This document shows positions 48,267 through 61,052 of a stretch of DNA of 64,000 nucleotides, piece after piece. The stretch lies in contig CAJJDO010000032.1 of assembly GCA_905183005.1 (NCBI GenBank), positions 310,001 to 374,000 of the forward strand, written 5' to 3'. This DNA is from Paramecium pentaurelia. Taxonomy: Eukaryota; Ciliophora; Oligohymenophorea; Peniculida; Parameciidae. The position numbers and the translations under genes were made by a program. A model generated the notes under the pieces. The model did no database searches. It saw nothing but the letters and a program-made list of their open reading frames with translations, and was not told the origin of the DNA. Each line of letters starts with the position of its first letter. The first letter of the stretch is position 1.

Positions 48267-49466
48267 TCATTTATATTCTGTTAATAAATTAATAAATCCA
48301 CCTCCAATAATAACAAATGGTATTGGAATACCTTTATATAGGCATAAACAACTGAGGATTCCTATGCCTATTGGAACTACAAAAGCCTAACTACAAGAAT
48401 TTATTATCAAATGCACTATTGCACTTAATATAAATCCAACTGCAACTGCTGCTATTCCTTATAATACTGCTCTTATAGTTCTTAATCCTCTGTATTTCTT
48501 CCAATAAGGCAATATTCCAAATATTGTAAAGAATCCAGGAAGAAACATAAATATTTCTGCCAAAATAGCCATTGGAATACCTCCTATTAAGGCTCCTAAA
48601 TAAATTGCAATATTAAACATTGGTCCAGGCATACATGAGACTAAAGCAAAAGCATTCCAAAATTATTCTGTAGTCAAATAATTTGATAAAGAAAATTATA
48701 TCATAGGTAAAACTACATGACCCCCTCCAATAACCAAACTGCCAGTCTTGAATAGATTACTGCAAATTGCTATTGGCATCCAATCAATATAAGATAAAAA
48801 GAAAAATAAAACAAATGAAATTCCATAACCAACCAATGATCTATATCCTAGCAACCAACTATCAAAAGTGTGTTAAACTTATTCTTCTTATGGAATTAAC
48901 AATTATTATCCAATTTAACGATCTGATACATAGTTTGAAATTGCTCCAATTACAATCATTAATACAGCAATAGAAGGTGTTGGAAAAAATGTGGTTACGA
49001 TTGCACTTACAATCCACAGAAATAAATGAAATTTATTTTTAATGGCTCCATTTGATAATTTATAAGCTGCTTCTATTATTACTCCAATTGATGCATATTT
49101 AAAACCATTTATCAATAATTATATCCATGGTATTTATAAATTTGGTACAGTGAGACCTAGTATCATCATTACAAAAGCTGATGGCATACTAAAATATAGA
49201 AATGCTACTAATCCTCCCAAACAACTATGTGTAAGATTAGCACCTACTGCAATTACCATTTAAGTAGAAGTTGGACCAGGTAATGTTTAACATAATGCAA
49301 ACAATTCTTGAAATTCATCTTCAGTGGTGTAATTTTTAAATCTTTCTCTTAATACATTGATATGAGCTAATGGACCACCATAAGTAATAAATCCAAGAGG
49401 AAACATAACATCTCCTAATTACTTTAAATTCATTTATTTTGAAGAACTAGTATCCATAGGAATCAT
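48267..49466 (-). CDS. Chromate/anion transporter (CHR family)
   Basis: 399 residues (396 if the in-frame ATG at 49457 is used), no intron. It has about ten hydrophobic helices in two similar halves: LGFITYGGPLAHI plus QTLPGPTSTQMVIAVG in the first, TGSLVIGGGHVVLPMI plus SCMPGPMFNIAI in the second. This internal repeat is the hallmark of long-chain CHR (ChrA) proteins, which move chromate or sulfate across membranes. Eukaryotic CHR proteins occur in protists, fungi and algae. The upstream ATG at 49466 overlaps the previous gene's stop codon (ATGA), the downstream one leaves 5 bp. Confidence 0.88.
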
Positions 49467-50461
49467 TATTAATAATTTTATTATATTTATTCAATACTTC
49501 CTAATTCACTTTCACTGTAAGTACCATGGAAAAAGGTAGATCCAGATCCCTCTAACAATCTAAAATGACTAATGAAACAATACTTGTTTCGGTATTTCAA
49601 TTCTAAATTTGATCTAAATTAATACACCTTTCTAATTGTATTCACTTTCAAAAGGGTTGAATTAAATCCATATTAAAATACTAATATCATTAAGTTTATC
49701 TCCATTGCTATTGAACATATATTATTTATCATGAGAATCTATTCCACTTATAACCAGTATTGAATATTGAAAGAGACAAAATAAGAGAGGATCAGCACTG
49801 ATGTAATTATTGGAAAAATCAAAGTTTCACGATAGGATTGCTCTAAAAATGTAAATCTACTCTTTTGTCTATAATCAATTATATAAATCACTTTTCTAAG
49901 AATTTTGTACTCTTAAGAGAGTCAATGATTCCAAATATCAAAAAGATTAATTGGAATGCAAAAAAGAAGAAAAATTAGAGCACTTTTGTTAACAGCAATT
50001 CTTTCGAATTAAACTTTATTGCACAAATCTATGAATTTTTATGAAAATCAGTATTCCTCATCACCAATAATGAAATCAAATAAAATACAACAGGAACAAC
50101 ATATGCCATTACTAGCATTGTCTATTATATATAAATTCTATTTTTTACTTTTTAAGCAGCATTCCATACAATCACTTTATTTGTAGATGTTGCATACATA
50201 GTAAAAGATTGCCATACACAAATTGCACTTAAACCAATAAATGTAAATGACCATGAAACTTGGCAATTCACTATAGCCATTAGACATCCTAAACAAATTA
50301 AAAGCACACTAACTAAATATTGAATTATCAATACACAGCAAATTCAAAATCGTAAATGTGAATTTATTGTCAATGCACTTCATATTTATTATAATGCAAT
50401 ATAAATCTATTACACCAATCAATAAAGCCAAAACTAAATAAACTAAGTAAACAACTTCCAT
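49463..50461 (-). CDS. Seven-transmembrane receptor-like protein
   Basis: 317 residues with introns of 22 and 23 nt. The hydrophobicity pattern gives seven helices: YLVYLVLALLIGVIDLYCII, LLFSVLLICLGCLMAIV, FIGLSAICVWQSFTMY, MLVMAYVVPVVFYLISLLV, FFFFFAFQLIFLIFGII, LIFPIITSVLILSYFVSF and NNICSIAMEINLMILVF. Short loops and a polar 60-residue tail resemble cAMP-receptor-like GPCRs of protists, but I see no family motif to prove it. A non-receptor 7TM protein is possible. The tail is Ser/Gln-rich. Its stop codon touches the start of the next gene on the same strand. Confidence 0.7.
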
Positions 50462-50814
50462 TAATTTTATAATTATATAAATACAAATACCATTTACTAA
50501 GCAAATATAATTAATTACATCATTTTAAACTATTATTCAATATTTACTATTATCTAATATATACACAAATATCTACAATATAAATCCATTCTATTTAGAT
50601 ATTCTCTATTCTTTTTATCAAATTATTCCCCTTCTTTTTTATTAATTTAAAAATGTAGAATAATTTATTATATCATACAAAAATAATTGATATCATCTGA
50701 ATTGAATTGAATAGCTCTTTATGGTGCTTAAAAAATATAATTTATAAGTCAAGAATTATATTTTATCAAATAAAATGTTATTTCTCTTAAGTAATTAATA
50801 GAATATTATTTAAT
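50462..50814. other. AT-rich intergenic region
   Basis: About 350 bp upstream of the 7TM gene. No frame or repeat of note. Confidence 0.45.
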
Positions 50815-51129
50815 TCAATTAAGATATTTTATCAAGGTAGATTATCTTATATGTTGGATATTTAATTAAGTGTAAGTTTACTTCTTATAACCTAAAATAT
50901 AATCATTTTTTAGTTTAATTACCATAAAAATATTTTTATCCAAAGATTTTTTTCATAAATACATAATAGCTTCAATTTTTTAATGTGTATTTAGCATAAC
51001 TAACTCTATCTTTTCCTTGATATCTTATTCCAAAACATTCTTAATATTATTTGTTTAGTAAAGTAATCTATTAGTATTAATTTTACGTCTAATTAAATTC
51101 AAATTTTATAATCTTGCAAAATGTCTCAC
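50815..51129 (-). pseudogene. Decayed gene: coding-like frame lacking ATG, with internal TGA
   Basis: On the minus strand a 105-codon frame reads as protein (RHFARLQNLNLIRRKINTNR, VLEQDIKEKIELVMLNTHQK, then SLDKNIFMVIKLKNDYILGY). It is broken by a TGA at 50953-50955 and opens with GTG where ATG would be expected. Amino-acid character stays gene-like on both sides of the TGA. This fits a pseudogene; an intron hidden at the 5' end or sequencing errors could also explain it. Confidence 0.4.
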
Positions 51130-51287
51130 TATATAAAAAATAAATAAAATAGTATTCAAAAAATAATATTAAAAGATGAATAATTTAGAATAGAATTGAT
51201 TTTATATTAAAAAAAATAATTGTAGTGAAAACTTTGTTGATAAAGATTTATATTTTGTACAAATGCTTATGATATAATATTTCATTC

Positions 51288-52052
51288 TCATTATGGTTTG
51301 TTTGAAGGCACTGGCTATTATGGTTATTATGGTCTAGCACCAACTTAAGGATAACTTGGATAAACCTAAGATATATATAATAAATTGATAATACTGGTGC
51401 ATAAGCTGGTCTAACACCTGAATAAGTGAGTGCTGGAGCAACTACTGGTTGAGCATAGACTGGAGCTTAGGCTATAGGTCTAGCAACTGAATAAGTGAGT
51501 TGTTGAACTGGTTGAACGATGGATTAAACAACAGGTTAAACAGGAACGGTCTAGACAGGTTGATATTACTAATATAAATAAATATATTTAAATTACCACT
51601 CTTTATACTTCTCTCTCAACAGCATCATATTCAACTCTAGGTACTGTTTTAGTGACTGGTACATATTCAGTTTATTATTCATAAACTGTTCTAGGGATGT
51701 ACTCAGTTTAGTATTCAACTGGATAATAATCAGTCACATATTTAGTTTTTGGTACTTGAACTTAAATAGTTTCTGTTTCCATTTCAACAACAGGTCTTTG
51801 ATATTCTCTGTATTCAACTCTAGATTCTCCTTTAATTGGAGCTTATTATGGAGCAGCTACAACTGATTAGGTAAGAATTGGTTAAGCAACAACTGATTAT
51901 TGAACAACAGGTTAAGGCACATATTAAACTGGTTATGGAACATATTAGACTGGTTGAGCATAAGTCACAGGTTGGGCATAGCTTACTGGTTAAACAACAC
52001 TCAATGGAGCAGGAATAGAACTTGTAAGAGGTGCTGTTGGATAGATAGGCAT
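51288..52052 (-). CDS. Alveolin (IMC1-like) cortical cytoskeleton protein
   Basis: 235 residues, introns of 28 and 29 nt. N- and C-terminal parts are Pro/Val/Gln/Tyr-rich repeats (QPVSYAQPVTYAQPVQYVPQ). The centre is a valine/charged repeat with the alveolin character: VEYREYQRPVVEMETETIQV, QVPKTKYVTDYYPVEYQTEY, VPVTKTVPRVEYDAVEREV. Alveolins build the filamentous layer beneath the alveolar sacs in ciliates, apicomplexans and dinoflagellates. A submembrane epiplasm location is therefore expected. The last intron must be removed to reach the VYPSYPQ tail. Confidence 0.85.
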
Positions 52053-52258
52053 TCTTTTTATATTCAATAAATATTATATTTAATATCCATTAGATAATAA
52101 ATTTTATTTGAAATTTAATTGTTCACTTGATTATCAATGCATTTCTTATATCTAATTTGTATGTATTTATATTAATAATTATATTTTTATCAATACCTCT
52201 TTCTATAATTTAAATGAAAAGTGAAGGAATCAAATATTTATATAATTAAATTAATTTT

Positions 52259-52555
52259 ATGGCAGATGAATAAGCTGAATTCTTTAAGGAAGTCTTAAAG
52301 TTGATATCTAATTTACACTTTGAAAATAAAATAACAGAGGATTAGAAGTCAGAATTAAAGAAATTATTGATGGATGATGAGGACTTCGTTAAACAACTAT
52401 AAGAAGAATATCAAATTGATGGTCTTAAAGGAATAGTAAATATTATAATTGGTGATACGATTTCAGATTGTAGTTTCAGAGATTTATTAGATTTCAATTA
52501 GGAAAAAAGAAAACGATCCTAATCATTAACTATTTAAACAGACTCTTCAGATTGA
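52259..52555 (+). CDS. Small acidic hypothetical protein
   Basis: 98 residues, no intron. It is helical and acidic (MADEQAEFFKEVLKLISNLH, LLMDDEDFVKQLQEEYQ), then has a basic KRKRSQS patch near the C-terminus that may be a nuclear signal. No family is recognised. It diverges from the alveolin gene across about 200 bp. Confidence 0.6.
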
Positions 52556-52807
52556 GTCAATTTCTGCTAATCTTAGCACTGTTGAGGCATTTTGATTTAT
52601 GTATTATATACATATCAATATATGTATGTCATTAAAGAAAGATGTAATTAATTTTAAAGGAAATAATATTTCTTATTCTAATAAAAAATATTAATGAATA
52701 TTTTTATTATGATGTAAGTCACTTTAATGATAATTAACAATAAAAATGATGGATTATATTTAATTACAGAAGAATGCATAAATAAAACAAGGATCATAAT
52801 TTATTAA

Positions 52808-53413
52808 TCAAATAAATGAATTTTCACTCTCCTCTTTAATTATATTGCTAGTATCATTATTATTTTTTGTTTGATTTAACCTTTACTTCAATATCATTTT
52901 TTTCTGTCCTTTTCCATATAATATTTAATTAATTTCAGTATTTAAGCTTTCATTTTATGAATGAGATTCATTCAGATAATTTACTTATTATCTGGCAATA
53001 ACTTCTAAATTTGGTTTCCTAAGTTATTCTTCAGAACTTTGAATGGTTCTATAAGCAAATGTTGGACCCCCTAATTTTTTTTAAATTGCTGGTTAATCCA
53101 TACTAACTTATCTTGGATTCAATTTTGTTGGTCTGAATGAATATTATGCTTTGTAAACTAGACGATAAAAATTTTATTATGTTTTTGGAAACTCAATTTT
53201 ATTTTTGGATTCCATAATTGTCTTTCCTTTAACTAAACCTTAAAAAAATTAACCAACTGGTGCTTTTTATTCTTCAGATTCAATTAGATTATTGATTTTT
53301 GATTTCAAAGTTGGGAGTTAAAATCTTTATTCTTATTTAGAATGTATCCTAGGCATACTCCTACTCTATAAATTATCTTAAAGTGTAGTGAGTGGACTAC
53401 TTAACTATCTCAT
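52808..53413 (-). CDS. Hypothetical basic protein
   Basis: 201 residues, no intron needed. The composition is Gln/Lys/Pro/Asn-rich with little hydrophobic core: MRQLSSPLTTLQDNL, APVGQFFQGLVKGKTIM, FYRLVYKAQYSFRPTKLN. The pattern of short conserved-looking motifs in a disordered chain resembles ciliary or cortical accessory proteins, but no domain is assigned. The gene is convergent with the small acidic gene. Confidence 0.6.
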
Positions 53414-53573
53414 CTGAATTTATTATTTAATTATAACATAAATAATTAAGTTTAATAACATTCTTCTGAAAATAGTACATAGTAAGTAATTTATGAGAAA
53501 AAGGAATTATGTATTTAAAGTTCTAAAAAGTAATTGTAATTTTCTTGTTTATTTATATATATATATTTAAATA

Positions 53574-56500
53574 TCATTATTTAGGAGTCACACGAGTTTT
53601 TTTAATTGCTTTAGGTTTGGATGGTCCTAATTATAAAAATATTAAATACTTTTTCTTTTGGATTTCTCTAATGTTTTATTAGGATCATTTGTATCTTTTC
53701 TATCAATGTACTTATTAATAAATAGATAAGGGAATAAAAGATATCTTTTAAGTTTTTTTAATCCTCTAAACTTTCTTGGTTTTTAAGATGTCTTTTTTAC
53801 AACTAAATCAACATTCCATTATCTATTAAAAATTTCATAATTTTTTAATTATTCAAAATTAGCCATATCATCAAAATCTTCTTTAAGATTAGAAAGTTTT
53901 TTATACCAAAATTCAATCTATTCTTACTCCTTATTTGGAAATAGTAATAAATTATTCATTTTAGTTCTTAATTCATCAAAGAAATTAATTTCCTCTATTA
54001 ATTATAATTATTCATCTTCAAGAGATTTAGCTTAAATAATCTTTTTTAGATTATATTTTGATATAATTTAAGTAGATGGATTAATTTAGTTATATTGAGA
54101 TACCATTAAAAGAGGTGATTATTATTATTAGATATGTTTACTTAATCTTTCTTTTTTCATTTTTTCAAGTACTTAATATTTAATTAAATTTTTAGATGAT
54201 AGATTTGGAATTTATTTACTTGCTCTTCTTGAATTAAAATTCTATTCTGAAAAACTTTGATCTTTTAATTCATCTGGATTTTCATTCTCAGATTCGCTTT
54301 GACTATCTACACTAATTGGTTATTCAATATTAGGAAATAATTATTCCAAATAAAATTAATTTTCATTTTTAAATTTTATCACAGCATCTTCAATCATTTT
54401 TTAATTAGTCTTAGTATTTATAAACTTAATTTATTTTAATTTATTATCTTCATTATCATCTATTTAATTTACAAAAACCAATCTTAATTTTCTCTCTTAC
54501 GATACTCTCTTTTTTTATTTCTTTCTGTATAAATACTTTTTTATTACAACTTCTTTATTAGGAATAAAATGCACCATAGGACATAATTAAGTTTTATGAG
54601 ATTTTGTTTTACAAATAAAGCAAAAATTCGATAAATAAGAAGATGAAGTTAAAAGATTATGAAATTTTTAATTTTCAAGATCATTTTGAGATAAAATCTT
54701 ATGAAAGTAAGAATAAGGTATAGAAAGAACACTTGTAAATGCAGTACTTTTAAAAGTAATATTTGGATTAGCTTATTAACTTATAAACTCTTCTAGACCA
54801 AAATAGTCATACTTTTCTAATGTTTGAATTATTTTCTATTATTAATATTAAATTTCTATACTTTTTTATACATTACATCGACTTATCCTTATTCAATAAT
54901 ATGAATATAAAACTCTTCCTTAGAATGAATCATTGCTCCTGGTTGATACATTTGAAAATTCACTTCTTCAAGCAACTAATTTAAAATATCCTTTGAAAAA
55001 TTATCACTAAAAAATGAACATTTATTAAGTAGAGATTTAGCTGCTTCTATTTTAAGACTGTGCTATAAATCTTCAGGAAGCAATTATATGATTTCAGATT
55101 ATTCATTTACTTATTAAATGATTTCTTATTTTAAATAAAAGTACAACTATTCTCTTACTCTAATTATATTAGCTTAATTTTTACTTAAATTATAAAGTGG
55201 GACTTATAGATTTATTATGCATATATTAATTAATTGCAGTTAATTTTGACTTAATCTTCTCACTGCTCTCCTTTATTTATGTTAATATACTTCCAATAGT
55301 ATTAACTGTGTAAGAGAACAAAAGCATACATAAGAACATATAGATTATAGTGAATATTTATTCTGGTGGATCTGTTAATATATTAATAATATTTACTTTT
55401 TGGAGTTAAATCACCGTAACCAACTGTAAATGTTGTTACACATATAAAATAAAAGGATTACAAAAATTAAAATGACCAATCATCATTATCATATTTATTT
55501 AACCAAGAATCTTCTTAATTTTAAAGAGAATACACTCCAAATACAATCCATACACAACTGAATATATGTTATACTAATAAAATCATAGTAATCAATTTTA
55601 TTAGATCAACTATAGATGTTTACATCCTACTTAATTTAAGTGAGTATTAGGATACATCAATAAATTTTAATATATTGATTACTTAAATATATAATAATGC
55701 TAATAAAAATTTAGGCCATCCATCTCCCAAGATGTATTTATCTATTATCTTATCATCTTCAATTGTAATAATTATAGTATAAATAAAACTGAAAAATTCT
55801 AAGGCAGTGGAAAAATTTAATTATTTTTTAAATAATAAGTATCTATCCCTTACAGGTAATCCTTAATCATATGTAATAGTAAATGCTCTAATTACTATAT
55901 CAAAAATCAATGCAATTGAGAATAGTAACAAGGGTACTAATTATTTATCAACAAAATTTTATCCATGAAATACTATAATTACTGGTATCACTACAATTAA
56001 ATATATTCTTATAGCAAAACAAATTAAATCCCAAACAAATTTTGCATTACTCATTGGCTCTATTAATGGAATCTGATTATGTATATGAGTTAGATACTAC
56101 TTACATTTTGTCTTTATAGTTCTGAATTTCAATCTTAATTAAATTCTAATATCAATAAGTGAAATATATTGATGAATTAAGCTCTTCTAAGTTTCTTGAC
56201 CTCTTCCTAATTAAAATTTATAGGAAGCACTTAAATCATTTATCAAATTAAAATGTCTTAAAGTAAAATTTGAAGTTAATTTGAATGGATTTAATAACAT
56301 TTTTATAAAATCTTTCTGATGGAAATAAACAATAAGTTTTCTGAATGATTTTGATTATTTTAGTAAATCAACATGTCCAAATGTTTACAATCTCTCTGTT
56401 ATTGTTTCATTTTTTGGAGTGATAAGTTATTAAGGATTATTGTATTACTATATTAATTATTCTTAGTGTCCTGAATTTGATCGTAATATTGGAGATAATT

Positions 56501-56633
56501 TCTCTCTTTTCCTCAATTAGGTTTCATGAGAAAATATTTCTATACCAGTCTTATCTTATGGATCATCAACATTAATTTATTATTGATTGACTTAAAAATT
56601 TCGATGCTCAGATATTTTAGGTTGCGGTTTCAT
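53574..56633 (-). CDS. Cyclic-nucleotide-binding-domain potassium channel (gene 1 of a tandem pair)
   Basis: 983 residues with introns of 25, 34, 26 and 23 nt. After a 200-residue Gln-rich N-terminus come helices S1 (FVWDLICFAIRIYLIVVIPV), S2, S3 and an S4/S5 region, then the pore FYFICVTTFTVGYGDLTPK near residue 400. The TVGYGD filter indicates K+ selectivity. S6 (YMFLCMLLFSYTVNTIGSIL) leads via a C-linker to a CNBD-like beta-roll at about 530-640 (MIHSKEEFYIHIIEQGQVDV). S4 (YIQVINILKFIDVSQYSLKL) has few evenly spaced basic residues, so voltage sensing may be weak. A long polar tail follows. It acts in the plasma or ciliary membrane. Confidence 0.9.
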
Positions 56634-56761
56634 AAGAATGATGAAATAATCAAATAAATTTAAAATAATATAAATAATTAGATATTTTCCTTTTTATTAA
56701 TTGAATATGACTTCATGGATATATACTTTATTATAATTAGTACTATTATGATTATATATAT

Positions 56762-59542
56762 TCATTTTATTGGATAAACCTATATTGATCTTTTCATTGA
56801 TCGTATATTTTATTATTTTTTTCTCATTAAAGCAGAAGATAATCTACGTTCTTATTGTCTTACAACCATAGACTTTCTTGGTAATCCTAATCTATTAACA
56901 TTGAATCTATATTGATTTATGAAATCATAAGGAAAGAACATATATTTCAACCAAGAATTACCACTTATTAATTAAAATTAATCTAAACTTTTTGAAGTTT
57001 AAGTAATTATGTATCTCACAGGATGAATTAATTTCTTTAATACTAAGTTAATATTTGCTTTTTAATTAAAAGTCTAATATTCTTATTATTAATCTAATTC
57101 AATTTTATCTTCTAAATTTAGTTTAAGCTCTAAAATTCTAATCAGATACTCCATTTATTAAATATCCTTATCTGTATATAAATCCTTATGATGCAGTTTA
57201 TCTTTTAAAGACTTTAATGTTTACAATTCAAATGAAAAGTGTATTTTTAAGTCCAAAATTTCTTTTTCTGATTTATTAGACTTTTGATAAAAATCGAGAT
57301 AAGATCTACTTTCAAGATCTTTTATTAAAATTCCCACTGAATCCATATCTTTTTTATTTATATATTCTAATTTTAATATTATAGAATACCTTAACTTTCA
57401 TATTGTGTTGTTTCATCTTCAATAATTTGATATTTCTAAAAAAACATACTGTCATTTTTAACTTTAACCATTTAAGCAGCTTCCTTAATAATTTCTTAAT
57501 CAGTTGAAGCATGATATAATTATTTTATTCTAATTGAATTTCTTCTAAATTTTTATCTATCTTAATTTTAATAAAAATTGAATTATTTAATGACCTTCTC
57601 TCTATCAGAAATATAATGCACTTATTTACATAGATCTGGTGGATGTCTTTTTGATTCACAAACAGCACATTTTAATTCTGAATAATTATTAATTTTCAGA
57701 TTCCAAAATGTTTCAAAATCAGATTAATATTTTTATAATATTGAATGAAACTTAGATCTAGGTATTACTAAAGTACTAACAAATCCTGAACTTTTGTATT
57801 CATATTTATAATTTTTTTAATTATTTAAGAATTCATTTAATCCAAAATGTTCATTTGATTTAAAACAACCTATTAAAACTTTTTTATCATAAGATTTATC
57901 ATAAATATCAACCTATCCAGATTCAATTATATGTATGAAATGATCATCATCATTAAATATATTTATTGTAGATGAAGGTTAATAAGCCTGAAATTGAAGA
58001 TGTTTCAAAAGTTCATTCAAAAATTCAGTTGAAAAATTCTTATAAAAGAAATCACAATTCTTAAGAACTATGCTATTTGATTCAACTGCTATTTATTTTC
58101 TTAAATCATCAGATAACTAACTTAAAATTTCTGTCTATTCTTTTGTTTATTGTGTTTATTCTTGATACCAATAATAATTTAGATATTCCCTTACTTAAAA
58201 TTGCAATTAATGACTTATTTTTTTATTATGCATGTATTAATTTATGAATATAAGTTTTTTGTTAATGATATCATTATTATTTTTCATTCTTGTTAAAATT
58301 TCACCTATTGTATTCAAACTAAAGGAAAGTTAGAATGTACATACAAATACAAATAAAAAAGCAAACATTTTTTCAGAAATATCTAAAATACATTAATAAA
58401 TAATTACTTATTGGATGTAAATCACCATATCCCACAGTGTACATTGTTACACTAGTGTAATACATTGATTCTATATATAAATCTGTCCATGAAATATGTT
58501 CCAAGTTGAAAAAAGTAATCCAATTTGAATTTCCCAAAAGAAGATGATATTTTCCAATAATCAACCATATACAACTAAATATATGTTATATTATAAGTAA
58601 CAAACCTATCAATTTAAATAACTCAATTAATGATGATGCTAATTAGCCCATTAAAAAAGATTACTACCATGATCCTATAAAATTTAATAGATTTTTTAAC
58701 TAAATAAAATATAAGAGCATCCATAATTTAGGCCATCCTCCAAATAATATGAATTAGTTATTAAAATCAAATTTGAAATAAGCCATAGCAAAGAGCAAAC
58801 AAATCTCCATTAATTCAATTAGGTTAGTAACATGATATTAATTTTTTACTATCTAATAACGATCAACAACAGGTAGACCTTAATCATAATATATTGTAAT
58901 ATTTCTTAATAGTAAATCAATTGCAAATACAATTTATGATATAATAATTATATAATCGTAATCTTCAATTAGTTATTCAAATGTAATTATGATTGGTATA
59001 ATATACATAAGATAAATTCTGAATATATTTAGGAGAAGATCCCAAATGATTTTGATTTTATATGATGGATCTATCAATGGTATCTATTCAAATAAGTACA
59101 ATATTTTTTATTAAAAATTTATTAGACCTTGTCTATATTGATATCTCATTCTTACAAAGAAATTAACTTCCTCTAGACTTGGATATTGCATAACTGTTGA
59201 TTTGGATTTACCAGCATAACTGATAAAATCTTTAATATTGCCTGAACTTTTATCATTGATGAGTTAGTAATGTTTAGGTTTAAAAGATTAATCTGGTTTA
59301 ATATATTTCAATAGTTTTCTTACAAAAAATCCAATATGATAGTAGATAATTAATTTTTGAAAAGGTTTGAAAACAGTTTAATTGAAACCAGGAATATCAG
59401 GACTTGGAGCTTCAATTTTTTTAAGTAATATAATTGATGATGAGTCGCATTCATTATTTACAGGAATATTCTTGCAGATAGATGTATCTTATTAGCCAAC
59501 TGTATTAATATTATCTAGATGTACGCTATTAAGACTATGCAT
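56762..59542 (-). CDS. Cyclic-nucleotide-binding-domain potassium channel (gene 2 of a tandem pair)
   Basis: 910 residues with introns of 25 and 23 nt. The order of parts copies the next gene downstream: Gln/Pro-rich N-terminus, six-helix core, pore YYTSVTMYTVGYGDLHPI near 370 with the K+ filter, S6 (LFVFVCTFQLSFSLNTIG), C-linker with QYMHNKKISHQLQF, then a CNBD (INIFNDDDHFIHIIESGQVD). The C-terminal tail ends near FPYDFINQYRF, matching FPYLFINKYIDRK in its partner. The two genes are 128 bp apart in the same direction and are likely tandem duplicates. The cyclic nucleotide may not be bound, since key arginines cannot be confirmed by eye. Confidence 0.9.
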
Positions 59543-59638
59543 AAATTGTATATAATATTTATAAAATTTACACACTAAAACCTAATATTAAATCCATAAC
59601 TTTTTTTTGATAATAATATTATTGATTTAATTTATAAT

Positions 59639-61052
59639 TCATTCTTTCTCATGTATTAAACCCTTAACAACCAAGTAATCAAAAACTCCTGTGACACGTT
59701 CTTTGTCTAATTTGAAGTTTTGTAGTGCCTAATCTTTCTTAATAATTCCATTTTTAACTGATTCTCTTACTAGTACTTCTTTCAGTATCAAGTATTCTTA
59801 TTCAGATAATCCTAATTTTTGACATAATTAGTATTCTTCTTCACAAAATGATGGACCTGATTTATTTTTATCACGTCCTTCCATCAATGGAATAAATCTA
59901 GTTCTTCTTTGCATAAACCTTTATTTTTATGAATCATAAACAAATGAATCATTTTATTTTTATCTTCTTTAATATTGTTCATCTCTCTTTCTTTTATCAG
60001 CTAAATATTCTTCAACTTCTTCAAAAGTCTTCATTCCTAATTTTCTATAATATCTCAACTCTTCAATTTTAGCTCTTAGTTATTTTTCTTTAATTAGATT
60101 TTAAACTAATCTTTCATGATCATCTGGTTTATTAAATCTTGCAAATGGTTTCATTAAATTATGTAATTCTTTCTCCTCTTTTGATCTAGATTTATCTTAG
60201 ATATTCTATTTCTTTAAATTGAGTAAATCTCTTTCAATAACAAATTTCTTTCTTTTGATTCTTTCATCTAATCTTATATTGTAAATATCAAGAACTTTTA
60301 ATTTCATATCAATTTCAAATGGTTTGTCATCATCATTAAATTCCATTTCTGCTAATAATAGTTCTGCATCATTATCAAATTCAATATCAAAATCTCCTCT
60401 TTTAGGCATAAATCCTACTATTTCTTAACCACTCTATGAAGACATATTAGGTGTTAAACGACCAGTTTTAGTTATATTCTATTCTTCCTTTATTCTCTTT
60501 GGTGCTGTTTATGCTCTTTTTGGTTTTATTAATTCAAGAGTATCTTAGTTTCTTTTTGATAATAAAGGCATCTAAAAATATATAAATTATATAAAAACCA
60601 ACCTTTCTAAATTCACCACTTAAAATAATATCATCATAATGTTATGCTATTTCTTCTTATGCTTTATCTCCACCAAGCATCTCTGCTATATCTTGCCAAT
60701 TACCAAATCCCTTCTTCTCCAATCCTTCTAACAATAATAATTCTTCTTCAGCAGTCCAATCCTCTACAAATATTGGAAAATTTAATTTGTTTATTATAGA
60801 GTAAGAATGACTAATTACATGAGATTCTGCAATATTAGTAATAATTATACCAAATTCTTATAGATTTAAAAAGCAATTCATGCAAATATCTATAGCATTA
60901 GGACAGTCGTTGCATAGAATTCGCGCTTATTTTGTAATATCTTTTTCACAATTATCGCAATGTACTTTATTATATGGAAAATATAGATTCTAATGTAAAA
61001 ATCAAATAAATACATGATAAATAATTTCTTCTCGATTACCCTCCTACTCCAT
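59639..61052 (-). CDS. ADA2: Transcriptional adaptor ADA2 (ZZ, SANT, SWIRM)
   Basis: 452 residues, introns of 24 and 31 nt. Near residue 20 begins a ZZ zinc finger (HCDNCEKDITKQARILCND then CPNAIDICMNCF). A SANT/Myb domain follows (FVEDWTAEEELLLLEGLEKK, FGNWQDIAEMLG). The centre is a charged helical ADA2 region, and the C-terminus is a SWIRM domain (FCEEEYQLCQKLGLSEQEYL, VTGVFDYLVVKGLI). This domain order is specific to ADA2, which binds the acetyltransferase GCN5 and anchors it to SAGA-type complexes that acetylate histone H3 in the nucleus. Confidence 0.92.
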
